Assembly (NCBI RefSeq): GCF_004682015.1
Contig: NZ_SMLM01000004.1
Coordinates: 248,001 to 312,000, forward strand
Length of the DNA: 64,000 nucleotides
Origin: Ramlibacter henchirensis
GTDB taxonomy: Bacteria; Pseudomonadota; Gammaproteobacteria; Burkholderiales; Burkholderiaceae_C
Direction: 5' to 3'
Below, piece by piece: positions 1-13,368 of this stretch (position 1 is the first letter of the stretch; each line of letters opens with the position of its first letter). The translations under genes and the position numbers were made by a program. The notes below the pieces were generated by a model. It was not told the origin of the DNA, did no database searches, and saw only the letters and a list, made by a program, of their open reading frames with translations.

Positions 1-3591
<3,591 letters not shown>

Positions 3592-3604
3592 GGAAAAAGA
3601 AGCA

Positions 3605-5356
3605 GTGAACATCCCCAACGATTCGCAGTTCCCGCCTTCGCAGTTCTCGGCGTCGCAGTTCTTCGACCCGGGCGAGGCGCCGCCGGAGACGGTGAACATC
3701 CTCATCGTCGACGACGAGCCGCGAAACCTGGCGGTGCTGGAGACGGTGCTGGACGATCCGGGCTACCGGCTGGTGCGGGCCACCTCGGGCGAGGAGGCCC
3801 TGCTGGCGCTGATGGCGGAGGAATTCGCCGTGCTGGTGCTGGACGTCCGCATGCCGGGCATGAACGGCTTCGAGGTCGCGCAACTGGTGAAGGAGCGCAA
3901 GAAGACCTCGCGCATCCCGATCATCTTCCTGACGGCCTACTACAACGAGGACCAGCACATCCTCGAAGGCTACGGAAGCGGCGGCGCCGACTACCTGCAC
4001 AAGCCGGTCAATCCTTCGGTGCTGCGCTCCAAGGTCGCCGTGTTCGCCGAGCTGCACCGCCGTGGCCGCGCGCTCGAAGCGGCCAACCGGCTGCTTCTCG
4101 GCGAAGTGGCCGAGCGCCGCCGGGCCGAGCAGCGCCTGTCGGAACTGAACGAAACGCTCGACCGCCGCGTGATGGAGCGCACGCACGAACTCGAGGAGAG
4201 CGAGGCGCGCCTGCTCGACGCCCATCGCCGCAAGGATGAATTCCTGGCGACGCTGGCGCACGAGCTGCGCAACCCGCTCGCGCCGGTGCGCAATGCGGTC
4301 GAACTGCTCAAGCGCGCGCCGAGCGATGCCAAGCGCGTGGGCTGGGCGTCGGAGCTGATCGACCGGCAGGTGCGGTCCCTCAGCCGCCTGATCGACGACC
4401 TCATGGACGTCAGCCGCATCAGCCGCGGCCGCATCGAACTGCGCCAAGAGGTAGTGGCGCTGAACGACGTGCTGGCCGACGCGCTGGAGGCGATCCGTCC
4501 CCTCGCACACGAGAGCGGCCATGAGCTCGCCGTGCTCCTGCCCGATCGCAAGCTGCTGGTGGACGCCGACCGCACCCGGCTCGCGCAGGCCTTCACCAAC
4601 CTGCTGAACAACGCGGTGAAGTACACCGACACCGGCGGCCGCATCGAAGTCGGCGTGCTGGTGGAGAAGGACCAGGCCGTGGTGACCGTGCGCGACTCGG
4701 GCATCGGCATCCCGCCCGAGCGCCTGGATGACGTGTTCGAGATGTTCTCGCAGGTGGAATCGGCGCTGTCGCGTTCGCGGGGCGGGCTGGGCATCGGGCT
4801 GTCGCTCACGCAGCGGCTGGTGCAGATGCACGGCGGCACCATCAGGGCCTACAGCGAAGGCGTGGGCCGCGGCAGCCGCTTCCTCGTGCACCTGCCGCTG
4901 TCCAAGGCCGAACTGTCCGAGACGCCTCACCCCCCCGCGACGACCGGCCAGCCTGCCACCGGCCCGCTGCGCATCGTGGTCGCCGACGACAACGTGGACG
5001 CCGCCGAGACGCTGGCGGCGCTGCTGTCCGAGATGGGCCACGAGGTCCGCGAGGTGCACGACGGCGAGGCGGCCGTGCAGGCCGTGGGCTCGTTCGATCC
5101 GCACCTGCTGCTGCTGGACATCGGCATGCCCAAGATGACCGGCTACGAAGCCTGCTCGCGCATCCGGCGCATGCCGGGCGGCGAGCGCCGCGTGCTGGTG
5201 GCTGTGACCGGATGGGGCCAGCCGCAGGACCTGCAACGCTCGCGCGACGCCGGTTTCGACCGCCACCTGGTCAAGCCGATCGATCCGCAGGTGCTGGGGC
5301 CGCTCATGGAACAGGTGGCCACGCGCGGCGCGCCGCCGAAGATGCAGCGTTCCTGA
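3605..5356 (+). CDS. Hybrid sensor histidine kinase, REC-HisKA-HATPase-REC
   Basis: A 583-residue cytoplasmic kinase with no membrane segment. An N-terminal receiver (about 30-150, predicted phospho-Asp80 in LDVRMPG) is followed by a coiled coil, a HisKA domain with His219 in [11 protein letters not shown], a HATPase domain (DSGIGIP, GGLGIGL) and a C-terminal receiver with Asp505 in LLLDIGMP. A receiver before the kinase core suggests that it takes phosphate from another kinase, possibly the upstream one. The start is a GTG at 3605, preceded by GAGGA. The first 20 residues contain SQF three times. The gene sits 13 nt after the first kinase, so the two probably act in one phosphorelay; no Hpt or output regulator is adjacent. 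Confidence 0.9.
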   Translation: MNIPNDSQFPPSQFSASQFFDPGEAPPETVNILIVDDEPRNLAVLETVLDDPGYRLVRATSGEEALLALMAEEFAVLVLDVRMPGMNGFEVAQLVKERKKTSRIPIIFLTAYYNEDQHILEGYGSGGADYLHKPVNPSVLRSKVAVFAELHRRGRALEAANRLLLGEVAERRRAEQRLSELNETLDRRVMERTHELEESEARLLDAHRRKDEFLATLAHELRNPLAPVRNAVELLKRAPSDAKRVGWASELIDRQVRSLSRLIDDLMDVSRISRGRIELRQEVVALNDVLADALEAIRPLAHESGHELAVLLPDRKLLVDADRTRLAQAFTNLLNNAVKYTDTGGRIEVGVLVEKDQAVVTVRDSGIGIPPERLDDVFEMFSQVESALSRSRGGLGIGLSLTQRLVQMHGGTIRAYSEGVGRGSRFLVHLPLSKAELSETPHPPATTGQPATGPLRIVVADDNVDAAETLAALLSEMGHEVREVHDGEAAVQAVGSFDPHLLLLDIGMPKMTGYEACSRIRRMPGGERRVLVAVTGWGQPQDLQRSRDAGFDRHLVKPIDPQVLGPLMEQVATRGAPPKMQRS

Positions 5357-5486
5357 CGCGGCCGTTGGCGGCGCGCGCTCACGCGCGGGCGGCTGATGCT
5401 GACAGCGCCTGCGCGACGCGTCCCACAAGGCTCGGCGGTGGCTGGCTCGACACTGCTCCCAACAAGAGAAGTCTGGGAGATCTGCG

Positions 5487-5936
5487 ATGCGCCAGGTGGT
5501 CCGCTCGCAACTTGGGAGGTTTTCGCCCATTCGCTGGGGGGCGATGGCCCTGGCCCTTGTGGCAGGGACGTGCGCGGCGCAGCCGGGCGAGCCTCCACCT
5601 GCGCAGCTCTCGCTCTCCCTCATGCCGCAGATCGCGTCGCAGCGTCCGGGACCGGGCGGCGACGACATCGGCCTGATCTTCCGAAGGCCGCTGGGCAGCG
5701 ATCGCACGATCGACATCACCGCGTGGCGGCGCGTCCCGCCGCGGCAGCCCGACGCGCTGAGCATGATCCAGGACCGCGAGCCGATGTATGGCGCGCGGCT
5801 TGAAATGCGAATCACCGCGCGCAAGAGCTTCGCCACCGAGCTGAAAGCGATCGGCCTGCAGCTGGACAACGGCGCGAAGATCATGCTGCGCCGCAAGGAC
5901 GGCAATCCGACGATCTACTACCGCCAGCAGTTCTGA
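5487..5936 (+). CDS. Small secreted protein of unknown function
   Basis: A 149-residue protein that I do not recognise. The N-terminus has arginines, then a hydrophobic stretch (about 18-30, ALALVAGTCAA) that looks like a signal peptide cleaved near AA-QPG. The mature part is small and basic, with no cysteine pair, metal motif or repeat that I can see. The ATG at 5487 is preceded by a GGGAGA sequence. It lies between the sensor kinases and trxA with about 130 bp on each side, so it is probably transcribed alone. An exported location is inferred from the leader only. A short ORF in a GC-rich genome carries some risk of being spurious, but the signal peptide argues for a real gene. Confidence 0.65.
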   Translation: MRQVVRSQLGRFSPIRWGAMALALVAGTCAAQPGEPPPAQLSLSLMPQIASQRPGPGGDDIGLIFRRPLGSDRTIDITAWRRVPPRQPDALSMIQDREPMYGARLEMRITARKSFATELKAIGLQLDNGAKIMLRRKDGNPTIYYRQQF

Positions 5937-5974
5937 GCCAACGGCCGGGGCTATCACATCCATAGCACTGCGCG

Positions 5975-6007
5975 AGCCGCCGTGCAGCGGTGGGGACGGC
6001 GGCTTTC
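5975..6007 (+). terminator. Possible terminator before trxA
   Basis: A 7-bp perfect stem, AGCCGCC (5975-5981) with GGCGGCT (5998-6004), is followed by TTTCTG. The loop is long (16 nt) and the T tract short, so this is a weak candidate that would end transcription of the secreted-protein gene. Confidence 0.35.
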
Positions 6008-6064
6008 TGTGAAAATGCCCTGACGAAAGCGGCACGATCAGCCGACGAGAAAGGAAACCATCCC

Positions 6065-6397
6065 ATGGCCAGCGACCTCATCAAGCACATCTCCGACGCC
6101 AGCTTCGAAGCCGACGTCCTGAAAGCCGACAAGCCCGTGCTGGTGGACTACTGGGCCGAGTGGTGCGGCCCGTGCAAGATGATCGCCCCGATCCTGGACG
6201 AGGTGTCCACCACCTACAAGGACAAGCTGCAGATCGCCAAGATGAACGTGGACGAGAACCGCGACATCCCGGCCAAGTTCGGCATCCGCGGCATCCCCAC
6301 CCTGATGCTGTTCAAGGGCGGCCAGCTGGCCGCGACCAAGGTGGGCGCCATGAGCAAGGCGCAGCTGACGGCGTTTCTCGACCAGCAGCTCGCGTAG
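6065..6397 (+). CDS. trxA: Thioredoxin
   Basis: Thioredoxin 1, 110 residues (E. coli TrxA has about 109), the general cytoplasmic disulfide reductase reduced by thioredoxin reductase. The active site WCGPC is present with Cys34 and Cys37, and the cis-proline segment GIRGIPT is intact. The reading frame is open further 5', but the ATG at 6065 follows an AAAGGAAAC ribosome-binding sequence and gives the standard family length. trxA directly upstream of rho is a conserved betaproteobacterial order. A hairpin and a C-rich segment separate it from rho, so readthrough into rho may be controlled. Confidence 0.96.
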   Translation: MASDLIKHISDASFEADVLKADKPVLVDYWAEWCGPCKMIAPILDEVSTTYKDKLQIAKMNVDENRDIPAKFGIRGIPTLMLFKGGQLAATKVGAMSKAQLTAFLDQQLA

Positions 6398-6407
6398 TTG
6401 CTGGACA

Positions 6408-6438
6408 GGGACGAGGGAAACCCCTCGTTCCTCGTCCC
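6408..6438 (+). terminator. Hairpin downstream of trxA
   Basis: GGGACGAGG (6408-6416) pairs perfectly with CCTCGTCCC (6430-6438). An alternative shorter hairpin CGAGGG/CCCTCG (6412-6427) lies inside it. No T tract follows; instead the sequence becomes very C-rich and G-poor. That is more typical of Rho-dependent 3' ends than of an intrinsic terminator. Confidence 0.45.
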
Positions 6439-6459
6439 TCGCCTCTCCTTCCTTCCCCC

Positions 6460-6465
6460 TATAAT
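6460..6465 (+). promoter_or_regulatory. Likely -10 element of a rho promoter
   Basis: A perfect TATAAT lies about 130 nt upstream of the rho start codon. I see no good -35. Transcription from here would give a leader of about 120 nt that contains a second C-rich stretch (about 6537-6570). Confidence 0.5.
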
Positions 6466-6595
6466 CCTCCTCGATCGCCGAGCTTTCCGGCGGTCCGAGC
6501 TCCCGGTCTGCGAGGCGCCTCTAGCCCCGCGAGAGACCTTCCCCCCTGACTCCCACAACAAGCCCCGCCGGGGTGCATCCACCGCAGTCGCAGCC

Positions 6596-7861
<1,266 letters not shown>

Positions 7862-7874
7862 GCCACCGTCCCGC

Positions 7875-7880
7875 TATAAT
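7875..7880 (+). promoter_or_regulatory. Likely -10 element of rpmE2
   Basis: A perfect TATAAT about 70 nt upstream of the rpmE2 ATG, just after the rho stop codon. No clear -35 or Zur-type palindrome accompanies it. Confidence 0.45.
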
Positions 7881-7949
7881 CAACGGTTTTGCGGAAAGTA
7901 GCGCGGACGGTCCGCCCCGGCTCCCGCACCGACCTGGAAGGAATCCGAA

Positions 7950-8210
7950 ATGGCCAAAGAAGGCATCCACCCGAACTACCGCGAAGTGCTCTTCGTGGAC
8001 CTGTCCAACGGCTTCAAGTTCGTCACCCGCTCCTGCGTGGCGACCCGCGAGACGGGCAAGACCGATGACGGCCGCGAGCTGCCGCTCTTCAAGCTGGACA
8101 CCTCCAGCGAGTCGCACCCCTTCTACACCGGCACCCAGAAGTCGGTCGACAACATGGGCGGTCGCGTCGAGAAGTTCCGCAACCGCTTCGGCAAGACGGC
8201 GGCCAAGTAA
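7950..8210 (+). CDS. rpmE2: 50S ribosomal protein L31, type B
   Basis: An 86-residue L31 of the zinc-free type B: it begins [13 protein letters not shown] and lacks the CxxC zinc pair of type A L31. The conserved SHPFYTG segment and the C-terminal [11 protein letters not shown] are present. L31 bridges the large and small subunits. The ATG has a good GGAAGGAAT ribosome-binding sequence. It lies 88 bp after rho and is followed by a strong terminator, so it is probably a short transcription unit. Confidence 0.95.
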   Translation: MAKEGIHPNYREVLFVDLSNGFKFVTRSCVATRETGKTDDGRELPLFKLDTSSESHPFYTGTQKSVDNMGGRVEKFRNRFGKTAAK

Positions 8211-8233
8211 CGCCGGCACTGCGCAAGCGCAAG

Positions 8234-8265
8234 GGGCAGCACGGGCGACCGCGCTGCCCTTTTTT
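8234..8265 (+). terminator. Intrinsic terminator of rpmE2
   Basis: GGGCAGC (8234-8240) pairs with GCTGCCC (8253-8259), followed directly by a run of six T. A classic Rho-independent terminator 24 nt after the rpmE2 stop. Confidence 0.85.
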
Positions 8266-8298
8266 CTTGGCCCCGCCGCCCATGACACACTCGCCCGC

Positions 8299-9987
8299 GT
8301 GAACCAGCCGACCCCCGCGATCGTCGCCCAGAGCGCCGTGCGGCGGCTGCCGCGCGCGGCCCTGCTGCTGTTCTGCGCGGCGTACGTGGTGCCCGGCTTC
8401 GTCGGCCGCGACCCGTGGAAGAACGCCGACGTCACCGCGTTCGGCTACATGCACGAACTGGCGACAGGCCGTGCCAACTGGCTGGCTCCCAGCCTGCTGG
8501 ACCAGCCGCCCGAATTCGACGCGCTGCTGCCCTACTGGCTGGGCGCCTGGTCGATGAAGATCGCGCCGGGCTGGGTGCCGCCGGACTTCGCGGCCCGCAT
8601 CCCTTTCGCCGCCTTGCTGGTGCTCACGCTGCTGGCCACCTGGTACGCGATCTACTACCTGGCCCGCACGCCGCGGGCGCAGCCGGTGCCCTTCGCCTTC
8701 GGCGGCGAGGCGCACCCCACCGACTACGCGCGGGCCATCGCCGACGGTGGCCTGCTCGCGCTGATCGCCTGCCTGGGCCTCGCGCAGCTTTCCCACGAGA
8801 CCACGCCCGCATTGGCGCAGCTGGGCTTCACGGCGCTGGCGTTCTACGGCGCCGCGGCGCTGCCTTTCCGGACGGCCGGGCCGTTGGCCGCCCTGGTGGC
8901 CGGACTGGCGGGACTCGCCCTCAGCGGCGCCCCGAGCACAGCGGTGCTGCTCGGCTCGGGCAGCGCCATCGTCACGGCAGGCGATGACCCGCCCGAGGGC
9001 CAATCGCGGCAGCGCCAGTGGATCTGCGCGGCGCTGATCCTGGGCATCGCAACGGGTGTCGCGCTGCTCGCCGGCGCGCTCGATCTCTGGCGCTGGCGCC
9101 TGGCGCAGGCGGGCGATCGCGAATGGCAGCAGGGCCTTCGCCTCGTCCTCTGGTTCACCTGGCCGGCCGGGCCGCTGGCAGCCTGGACGGTGTGGCGCTG
9201 GCGGCGGCAGCTCAGTGCGCGCCACGTCGCGCTGCCGCTGTGGTTCACGCTGGTCGCGATCATCTCCACCTTGCTCACGCATTCCTCCGACCGATCGCTG
9301 CTGCTCGGCTTGCCAGCGCTCGCGGCCCTGGCGGTGTTCGCGCTGCCCACCATGCGGCGCAGCGTCTCGGCGCTGATCGACTGGTTCACCCTGCTGTTCT
9401 TCACCGGCTGCGCGGTGGTGATCTGGGTGGTGTGGATCTCGCTGCAGACCGGCGTGCCGGCCAAGCCGGCGGCCAACGTGGCTCGCCTCGCGGCCGGATT
9501 CGAGCCGACGTTCTCGCTCATCGCCTTCGCCGTGGCCCTGGCCGGCACGGTCGCCTGGGGCTGGCTGGTGCGCTGGCGCGCCGGGCGCCACCAGGCCGCG
9601 CTCTGGAAAAGCCTGGTGCTGCCCGCCGCCGGCACCGCGCTGTGCTGGCTCCTGATGATGACGCTGTGGCTGCCCGTGCTGGACTACGCCCGCAGCTACC
9701 GTCCCGTGGTGCAGGGCATCCGCCAGGCCATGGACCGGCCCGGCTGTGCGGAAGTGTTCGGCCTCAACCGCGGCCAGATCGCGGCGCTGCGCTACCACGG
9801 CGGGCTCGAGCTGCGCTCGGCCGGGCAGCGCAGCCAGTGCCCGTGGCTGGTGATCGGCTCCGAGTACCAGGCCACCGCCTCGATGGCGATGGACATGAAG
9901 CAGTGGCGCCTGGTCGCCACCGTGCGCCGCCCGACCGACGCCCGCGACAACGTCCTGCTGTACCGCCACCAGTCGCGAAGCCGCTGA
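8299..9987 (+). CDS. GT39-like membrane glycosyltransferase
   Basis: A polytopic protein of about 562 residues with roughly a dozen hydrophobic segments. The N-terminal loop GRDPWKNADVTAFGYMHEL is typical of the GT-C/ArnT-like (family 39) transferases, which use polyprenyl-phosphate sugars to glycosylate lipids or proteins on the periplasmic side. The acidic residues in that loop are the expected catalytic area. The donor and acceptor cannot be told from sequence. I chose the GTG at 8299 because residues upstream in the frame overlap the rpmE2 terminator and look random; no strong Shine-Dalgarno is visible, so the start is uncertain. Its stop overlaps the MATE start by one base (TGATG), implying co-translation. 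Confidence 0.75.
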   Translation: MNQPTPAIVAQSAVRRLPRAALLLFCAAYVVPGFVGRDPWKNADVTAFGYMHELATGRANWLAPSLLDQPPEFDALLPYWLGAWSMKIAPGWVPPDFAARIPFAALLVLTLLATWYAIYYLARTPRAQPVPFAFGGEAHPTDYARAIADGGLLALIACLGLAQLSHETTPALAQLGFTALAFYGAAALPFRTAGPLAALVAGLAGLALSGAPSTAVLLGSGSAIVTAGDDPPEGQSRQRQWICAALILGIATGVALLAGALDLWRWRLAQAGDREWQQGLRLVLWFTWPAGPLAAWTVWRWRRQLSARHVALPLWFTLVAIISTLLTHSSDRSLLLGLPALAALAVFALPTMRRSVSALIDWFTLLFFTGCAVVIWVVWISLQTGVPAKPAANVARLAAGFEPTFSLIAFAVALAGTVAWGWLVRWRAGRHQAALWKSLVLPAAGTALCWLLMMTLWLPVLDYARSYRPVVQGIRQAMDRPGCAEVFGLNRGQIAALRYHGGLELRSAGQRSQCPWLVIGSEYQATASMAMDMKQWRLVATVRRPTDARDNVLLYRHQSRSR

Positions 9988-11339
9988 TGTCGGAGCTGCG
10001 CGTCATCGCCCGCCATGCGGGCACGGTGCTCGTGGGCCAGCTGGCCACCATGGCCTTCGGCGTCGCAGACACGGCCATCGCGGGCCGCTACGCGCCGCAG
10101 GCGCTGGCCACGCTGTCGGTGGGCTCCGCGGTGTTCATCACCATCTTCGTCGGCCTGCAGGCCATGGTGCAGGCGCAGCTTCCCGTGTGGGCCGAGCTGC
10201 GCGGCGGCGGCCGCGGCCCGGAGGTCGGGCGGTCGGTGCGGCAGGCCGCGTACCTGTGCGCCGCGAGCATGGTGCTCGGCATGGCCGCCCTCTTCTACCC
10301 CGACCCGCTGCTGCGCTGGACCGATGTACCGCCGGCCCTGCAGCTGCAGGTCAAGGAGTACCTGGCCGTGCTGTCGCTGGCGCTGCCGCCGGCGCTGCTC
10401 TTTCGCGCCTGGTCCACGCTGAACCAGGCGCTGGGCAAGCCTTCGCTGGTCACCTGGCTGCAGATCGCATCGCTGGTGCTGAAGGTGCCGCTGTCGATCT
10501 GGCTCACGTTCGGCGGCGCCGGCGTGCCGCCCATGGGGCTCGCCGGCTGCGCCTGGGCCACCGTGATCGTCTACTGGCTGCTGGTCGTGCTCTCGGCCTG
10601 GGCGCTGCGCACGCAGCCGCTCTATGCGCCGTATGCGATCTGGCGGCGCATCGAGCCGCCGCACTGGCCCACGCTGCGGGCCTTCGCGCGGCTCGGCGTC
10701 CCGACCGCGCTGGCCGTCATGGTGGAAGTCACTTCGTTCACGCTGATGGCGCTGTTCATCGCGCGCATGGGCACGGCCCCGGCGGCCAGCCACCAGATCG
10801 CGAGCAACCTCACGGCCGTGCTCTACATGATGCCGCTCTCGCTGGGGCTCGCGACCAGCGCGCGGGTGAGCGGTTGGCTCGGCGCGGGCGACGAGCGCAG
10901 TGCGCGCCTGGCCCTGCGCACCGGCCTCAAGCTGGCCTTCCTGATGGCCTCGGGCAGCGCGCTGCTGATCGCGGTCGCGCACCAGGGGATCGCGCGCCTG
11001 TACGCCGGCGACAACCCGCAGGTCGTCGCGCTCGCGGGTTCCTTGCTGCAGTGGGTGGCCCTGTACCACCTGGCGGACTCGACGCAGGGCGTGTGCGTGT
11101 TCCTGCTGCGCAGCTACGGCGTGGCCGCGCGGCCGCTGCTGGTCTATTGCGTGCTGCTGTGGGGCGTCGGCCTGGGCGGGGGCTACCTGCTCGCGTACCA
11201 GGGCCCGGGCGATTGGCCGGCGCTGCAGACGCCCGCGGCGTTCTGGGGCGCGGGAGCGCTGGCCCTCGCGCTCACCGCGGCCGTCTTCACGGCGCTGCTG
11301 TGGCGTGTCGTGCGGGAGCGCCGCCCGGCGGTCGTGTGA
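9987..11339 (+). CDS. MATE family efflux transporter
   Basis: A 450-residue inner-membrane protein with about 12 predicted transmembrane segments in two similar halves. The N-terminus (GQLATMAFGVADTAIAGRY) and the second-half segment around ASHQIASNLTAVLYMMPLSL are typical of NorM/DinF-type exporters, which expel cationic compounds or lipid-linked molecules using a Na+ or H+ gradient. The substrate is unknown. The overlap with the upstream glycosyltransferase could mean that it handles a product of that pathway, but this is inference. Its last 53 bp overlap the 3' end of phoR on the other strand. Confidence 0.88.
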   Translation: MSELRVIARHAGTVLVGQLATMAFGVADTAIAGRYAPQALATLSVGSAVFITIFVGLQAMVQAQLPVWAELRGGGRGPEVGRSVRQAAYLCAASMVLGMAALFYPDPLLRWTDVPPALQLQVKEYLAVLSLALPPALLFRAWSTLNQALGKPSLVTWLQIASLVLKVPLSIWLTFGGAGVPPMGLAGCAWATVIVYWLLVVLSAWALRTQPLYAPYAIWRRIEPPHWPTLRAFARLGVPTALAVMVEVTSFTLMALFIARMGTAPAASHQIASNLTAVLYMMPLSLGLATSARVSGWLGAGDERSARLALRTGLKLAFLMASGSALLIAVAHQGIARLYAGDNPQVVALAGSLLQWVALYHLADSTQGVCVFLLRSYGVAARPLLVYCVLLWGVGLGGGYLLAYQGPGDWPALQTPAAFWGAGALALALTAAVFTALLWRVVRERRPAVV

Positions 11340-12645
11340 CCGTGCGCACCCGGCTGGCCGGGAACAACAGCGAGAACGTCGAACCGGCACCCGGCGCGCT
11401 GTCGATCCGCAGTTCGCCGCCGTGCCGCTGCACCACGTGCTTGACGATGGCCAGGCCCAACCCGGTGCCGCCGGTCTCGCGCGAGCGGCTGCGGTCCACG
11501 CGATAGAAGCGCTCGGTCAACCGCGGCAGGTGCTCCCGCGCGATGCCCGGACCCGTGTCGCGCACCGCGAACTCGGCGCGCCCGTCGGCCAGCGCGCGCC
11601 ATTGCACCTGGATGCGGCCGCCCACCGGCGTGTAGCGCACCGCGTTGCTAGCGAGGTTGGACATGGCGCTGAGCAGCTCGTTCGCAGCCCCGGCGATTTC
11701 CAGGTCCGCCGGCGCCTCGAAGGAGAACTCGTGCGAAGCCTTCCCCAGCACCGCCGAGAGCGCGCGCGTCTCCTGCTCGCATTGCGTCAGCAGCGCCTCG
11801 ACGGGCGTCCAGTCCCCCGCGCCCGGCAGGGGACTGCCTTCCAGGCGCGACAGCGTGAGCAGGTCGTTCACCAGCGTCTGCATGCGATCGGCCTGCTGCG
11901 ACATCAGGCCGAGATAGCGCGTGCGGTCCGCCTCGTCCAGCGGCAGGTTCTGCAGCGTCTCGATGAAGCCGGCCAGCACCGTGAGCGGCGTGCGGATCTC
12001 GTGCGACACGTTGGCCACGAAATCGCGCCGCATGTTCTCGGCCTGCTCCACGGAGGTGACATCGCGCGAGAGCAGCAGCTTGCGCCCCTGCCCGTACGGA
12101 TGCAGCCGCACCGACAGGCGCAGCGGCCGGCCCGGCGAGCTGTCGCGGCCGGGAATCACGACGTCGTGGGAGTAGTCGCCCTGCGCGTTGTAGGCACTGA
12201 AGGCCGGATCGCGCAGCAGGTTGGCGATCGCCTGCATCAGGTCACGCTGCGGATCGATGCCCAGGTGCTGGGCCGCGGTCTGGTTGCACCACTCGATGCG
12301 GCCCTGCGCATCGAGCAGCATCACGCCGTTGGGCGAAGCCTGGATCGCGGCCAGGAACTCCTGCAGGCGCTCGGATGCTTCCTGCGCCGTGCGCTCGCGT
12401 GCACGCAAGGCGCGTCGCACGCGATCGGCGGCTTCGCCCCACAGGCCGGAGCCCAACGGCGGATCGCTTTCCGCGCCCTGCCGCAGCCATCCCATGAAGC
12501 GCTCGCCGCGCAGCAGGTCGATGACGATCCAGAGCAGGCCCCCTGCCACCAGGCCGAGCGCGGCCCCGCGCTCGCGCGCCAGGAACCAGCCGGCCAGCCC
12601 GCCCGCCACCTGGCAAAGGAGAAAGCTGCAGATCCGCCAGAGCAT
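11287..12645 (-). CDS. phoR: Phosphate regulon sensor histidine kinase PhoR
   Basis: Sensor kinase for phosphate limitation, 452 residues. An N-terminal membrane region (about 5-45, two hydrophobic segments with no large periplasmic domain) is followed by a PAS domain (about 95-200), HisKA with His215 in VSHEIRTPLTVL and HATPase (DTGPGIA, GGTGLGL). This is the standard PhoR layout, in which the signal comes through PhoU and the Pst transporter. It is the last gene of pstSCAB-phoUB-phoR, 12 nt after phoB. The C-terminus runs 53 bp into the MATE gene on the opposite strand, and the final residues (after about 430) are proline/arginine-rich and probably not structured. Confidence 0.95.
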   Translation of the reverse strand: MLWRICSFLLCQVAGGLAGWFLARERGAALGLVAGGLLWIVIDLLRGERFMGWLRQGAESDPPLGSGLWGEAADRVRRALRARERTAQEASERLQEFLAAIQASPNGVMLLDAQGRIEWCNQTAAQHLGIDPQRDLMQAIANLLRDPAFSAYNAQGDYSHDVVIPGRDSSPGRPLRLSVRLHPYGQGRKLLLSRDVTSVEQAENMRRDFVANVSHEIRTPLTVLAGFIETLQNLPLDEADRTRYLGLMSQQADRMQTLVNDLLTLSRLEGSPLPGAGDWTPVEALLTQCEQETRALSAVLGKASHEFSFEAPADLEIAGAANELLSAMSNLASNAVRYTPVGGRIQVQWRALADGRAEFAVRDTGPGIAREHLPRLTERFYRVDRSRSRETGGTGLGLAIVKHVVQRHGGELRIDSAPGAGSTFSLLFPASRVRTVTRPPGGAPARHATAAP

Positions 12646-12657
12646 CGAGCGAGGGCG

Positions 12658-13368
12658 TCAGCCGGCCCGCACCGCGGGCTGGGGCTGGGCCGTCAGGCGG
12701 TAGCCTGCGCCGCGCACCGTCTCCACCATCGCGCCGGCCGCGCCGAGCGATTCGCGCAGGCGCTTGACGTGCACGTCCACCGTGCGCTCCTCGATGAAGA
12801 CATGGTCGCCCCACACCTTGTCCAGCAACTGCGAGCGGCTGTGCACCCGCTCCGGATGCTTCATCAGGTAGTTGAGCAGCTTGAACTCGGTCGGGCCGAC
12901 TTTCAGCGGCTGCCCGCGCCAGCTCACGCGGTGCGTCGCCGCATCGAGCGACAGCTCGCCGATGGCCACCGTTTCGGTGGCCTGCTCGGGCGCGCGGCGG
13001 CGCAGCACCGCGCGGATGCGCGCCAGCAGTTCCTGGGTGGAGAACGGCTTGGTGATGTAGTCGTCGGCGCCGGCGTCCAGTCCCGCCACCTTGTCCGGCT
13101 CGTCGCCGCGCGCGGTGAGCATCAGGATCGGGATGCCTTTGGTGCGGCCCGAGGCGCGCCACTTGCGCGCCAGCGCCAGGCCGCTCTGGCCGGGCAGCAT
13201 CCAGTCCAGCAGGATGACGTCGGGCAGCACCGAGTCCAGCTCGCGCTGCGCCGCATCGCCGTCCTCGGCCCAGATCGGCTGGAAGCCGTTGTGGCGCAGG
13301 TTGACCGCCACCAGTTCGGCGATCGACGGCTCGTCCTCGACCAGCAGCACGCGCGGAGTGTTCTTCAT
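12658..13368 (-). CDS. phoB: Phosphate regulon response regulator PhoB
   Basis: A 236-residue OmpR-type transcription factor that binds Pho boxes when phosphorylated by PhoR. Receiver domain 1-122 has Asp55 in LLDWMLPG, Thr in MLTARG and Lys in TKPF; a winged-helix DNA-binding domain covers about 135-230 (RTVDVHVKRLRESL). The start codon overlaps the phoU stop by 4 nt (ATGA), so the genes are translationally coupled. I see no separate Pho box here; expression probably comes from the pstS promoter. Confidence 0.97.
   Translation of the reverse strand: MKNTPRVLLVEDEPSIAELVAVNLRHNGFQPIWAEDGDAAQRELDSVLPDVILLDWMLPGQSGLALARKWRASGRTKGIPILMLTARGDEPDKVAGLDAGADDYITKPFSTQELLARIRAVLRRRAPEQATETVAIGELSLDAATHRVSWRGQPLKVGPTEFKLLNYLMKHPERVHSRSQLLDKVWGDHVFIEERTVDVHVKRLRESLGAAGAMVETVRGAGYRLTAQPQPAVRAG

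Noticed and set aside
7862..7949. Zur-type operator upstream of rpmE2
   Set aside because: Zinc-free L31 genes are often Zur-regulated, but no Zur-like palindrome is visible around the TATAAT.
12242..13162. Minus-strand frame bridging phoB and phoR as a fused protein
   Set aside because: It is an out-of-frame shadow. phoB and phoR have their own intact frames separated by 12 nt.
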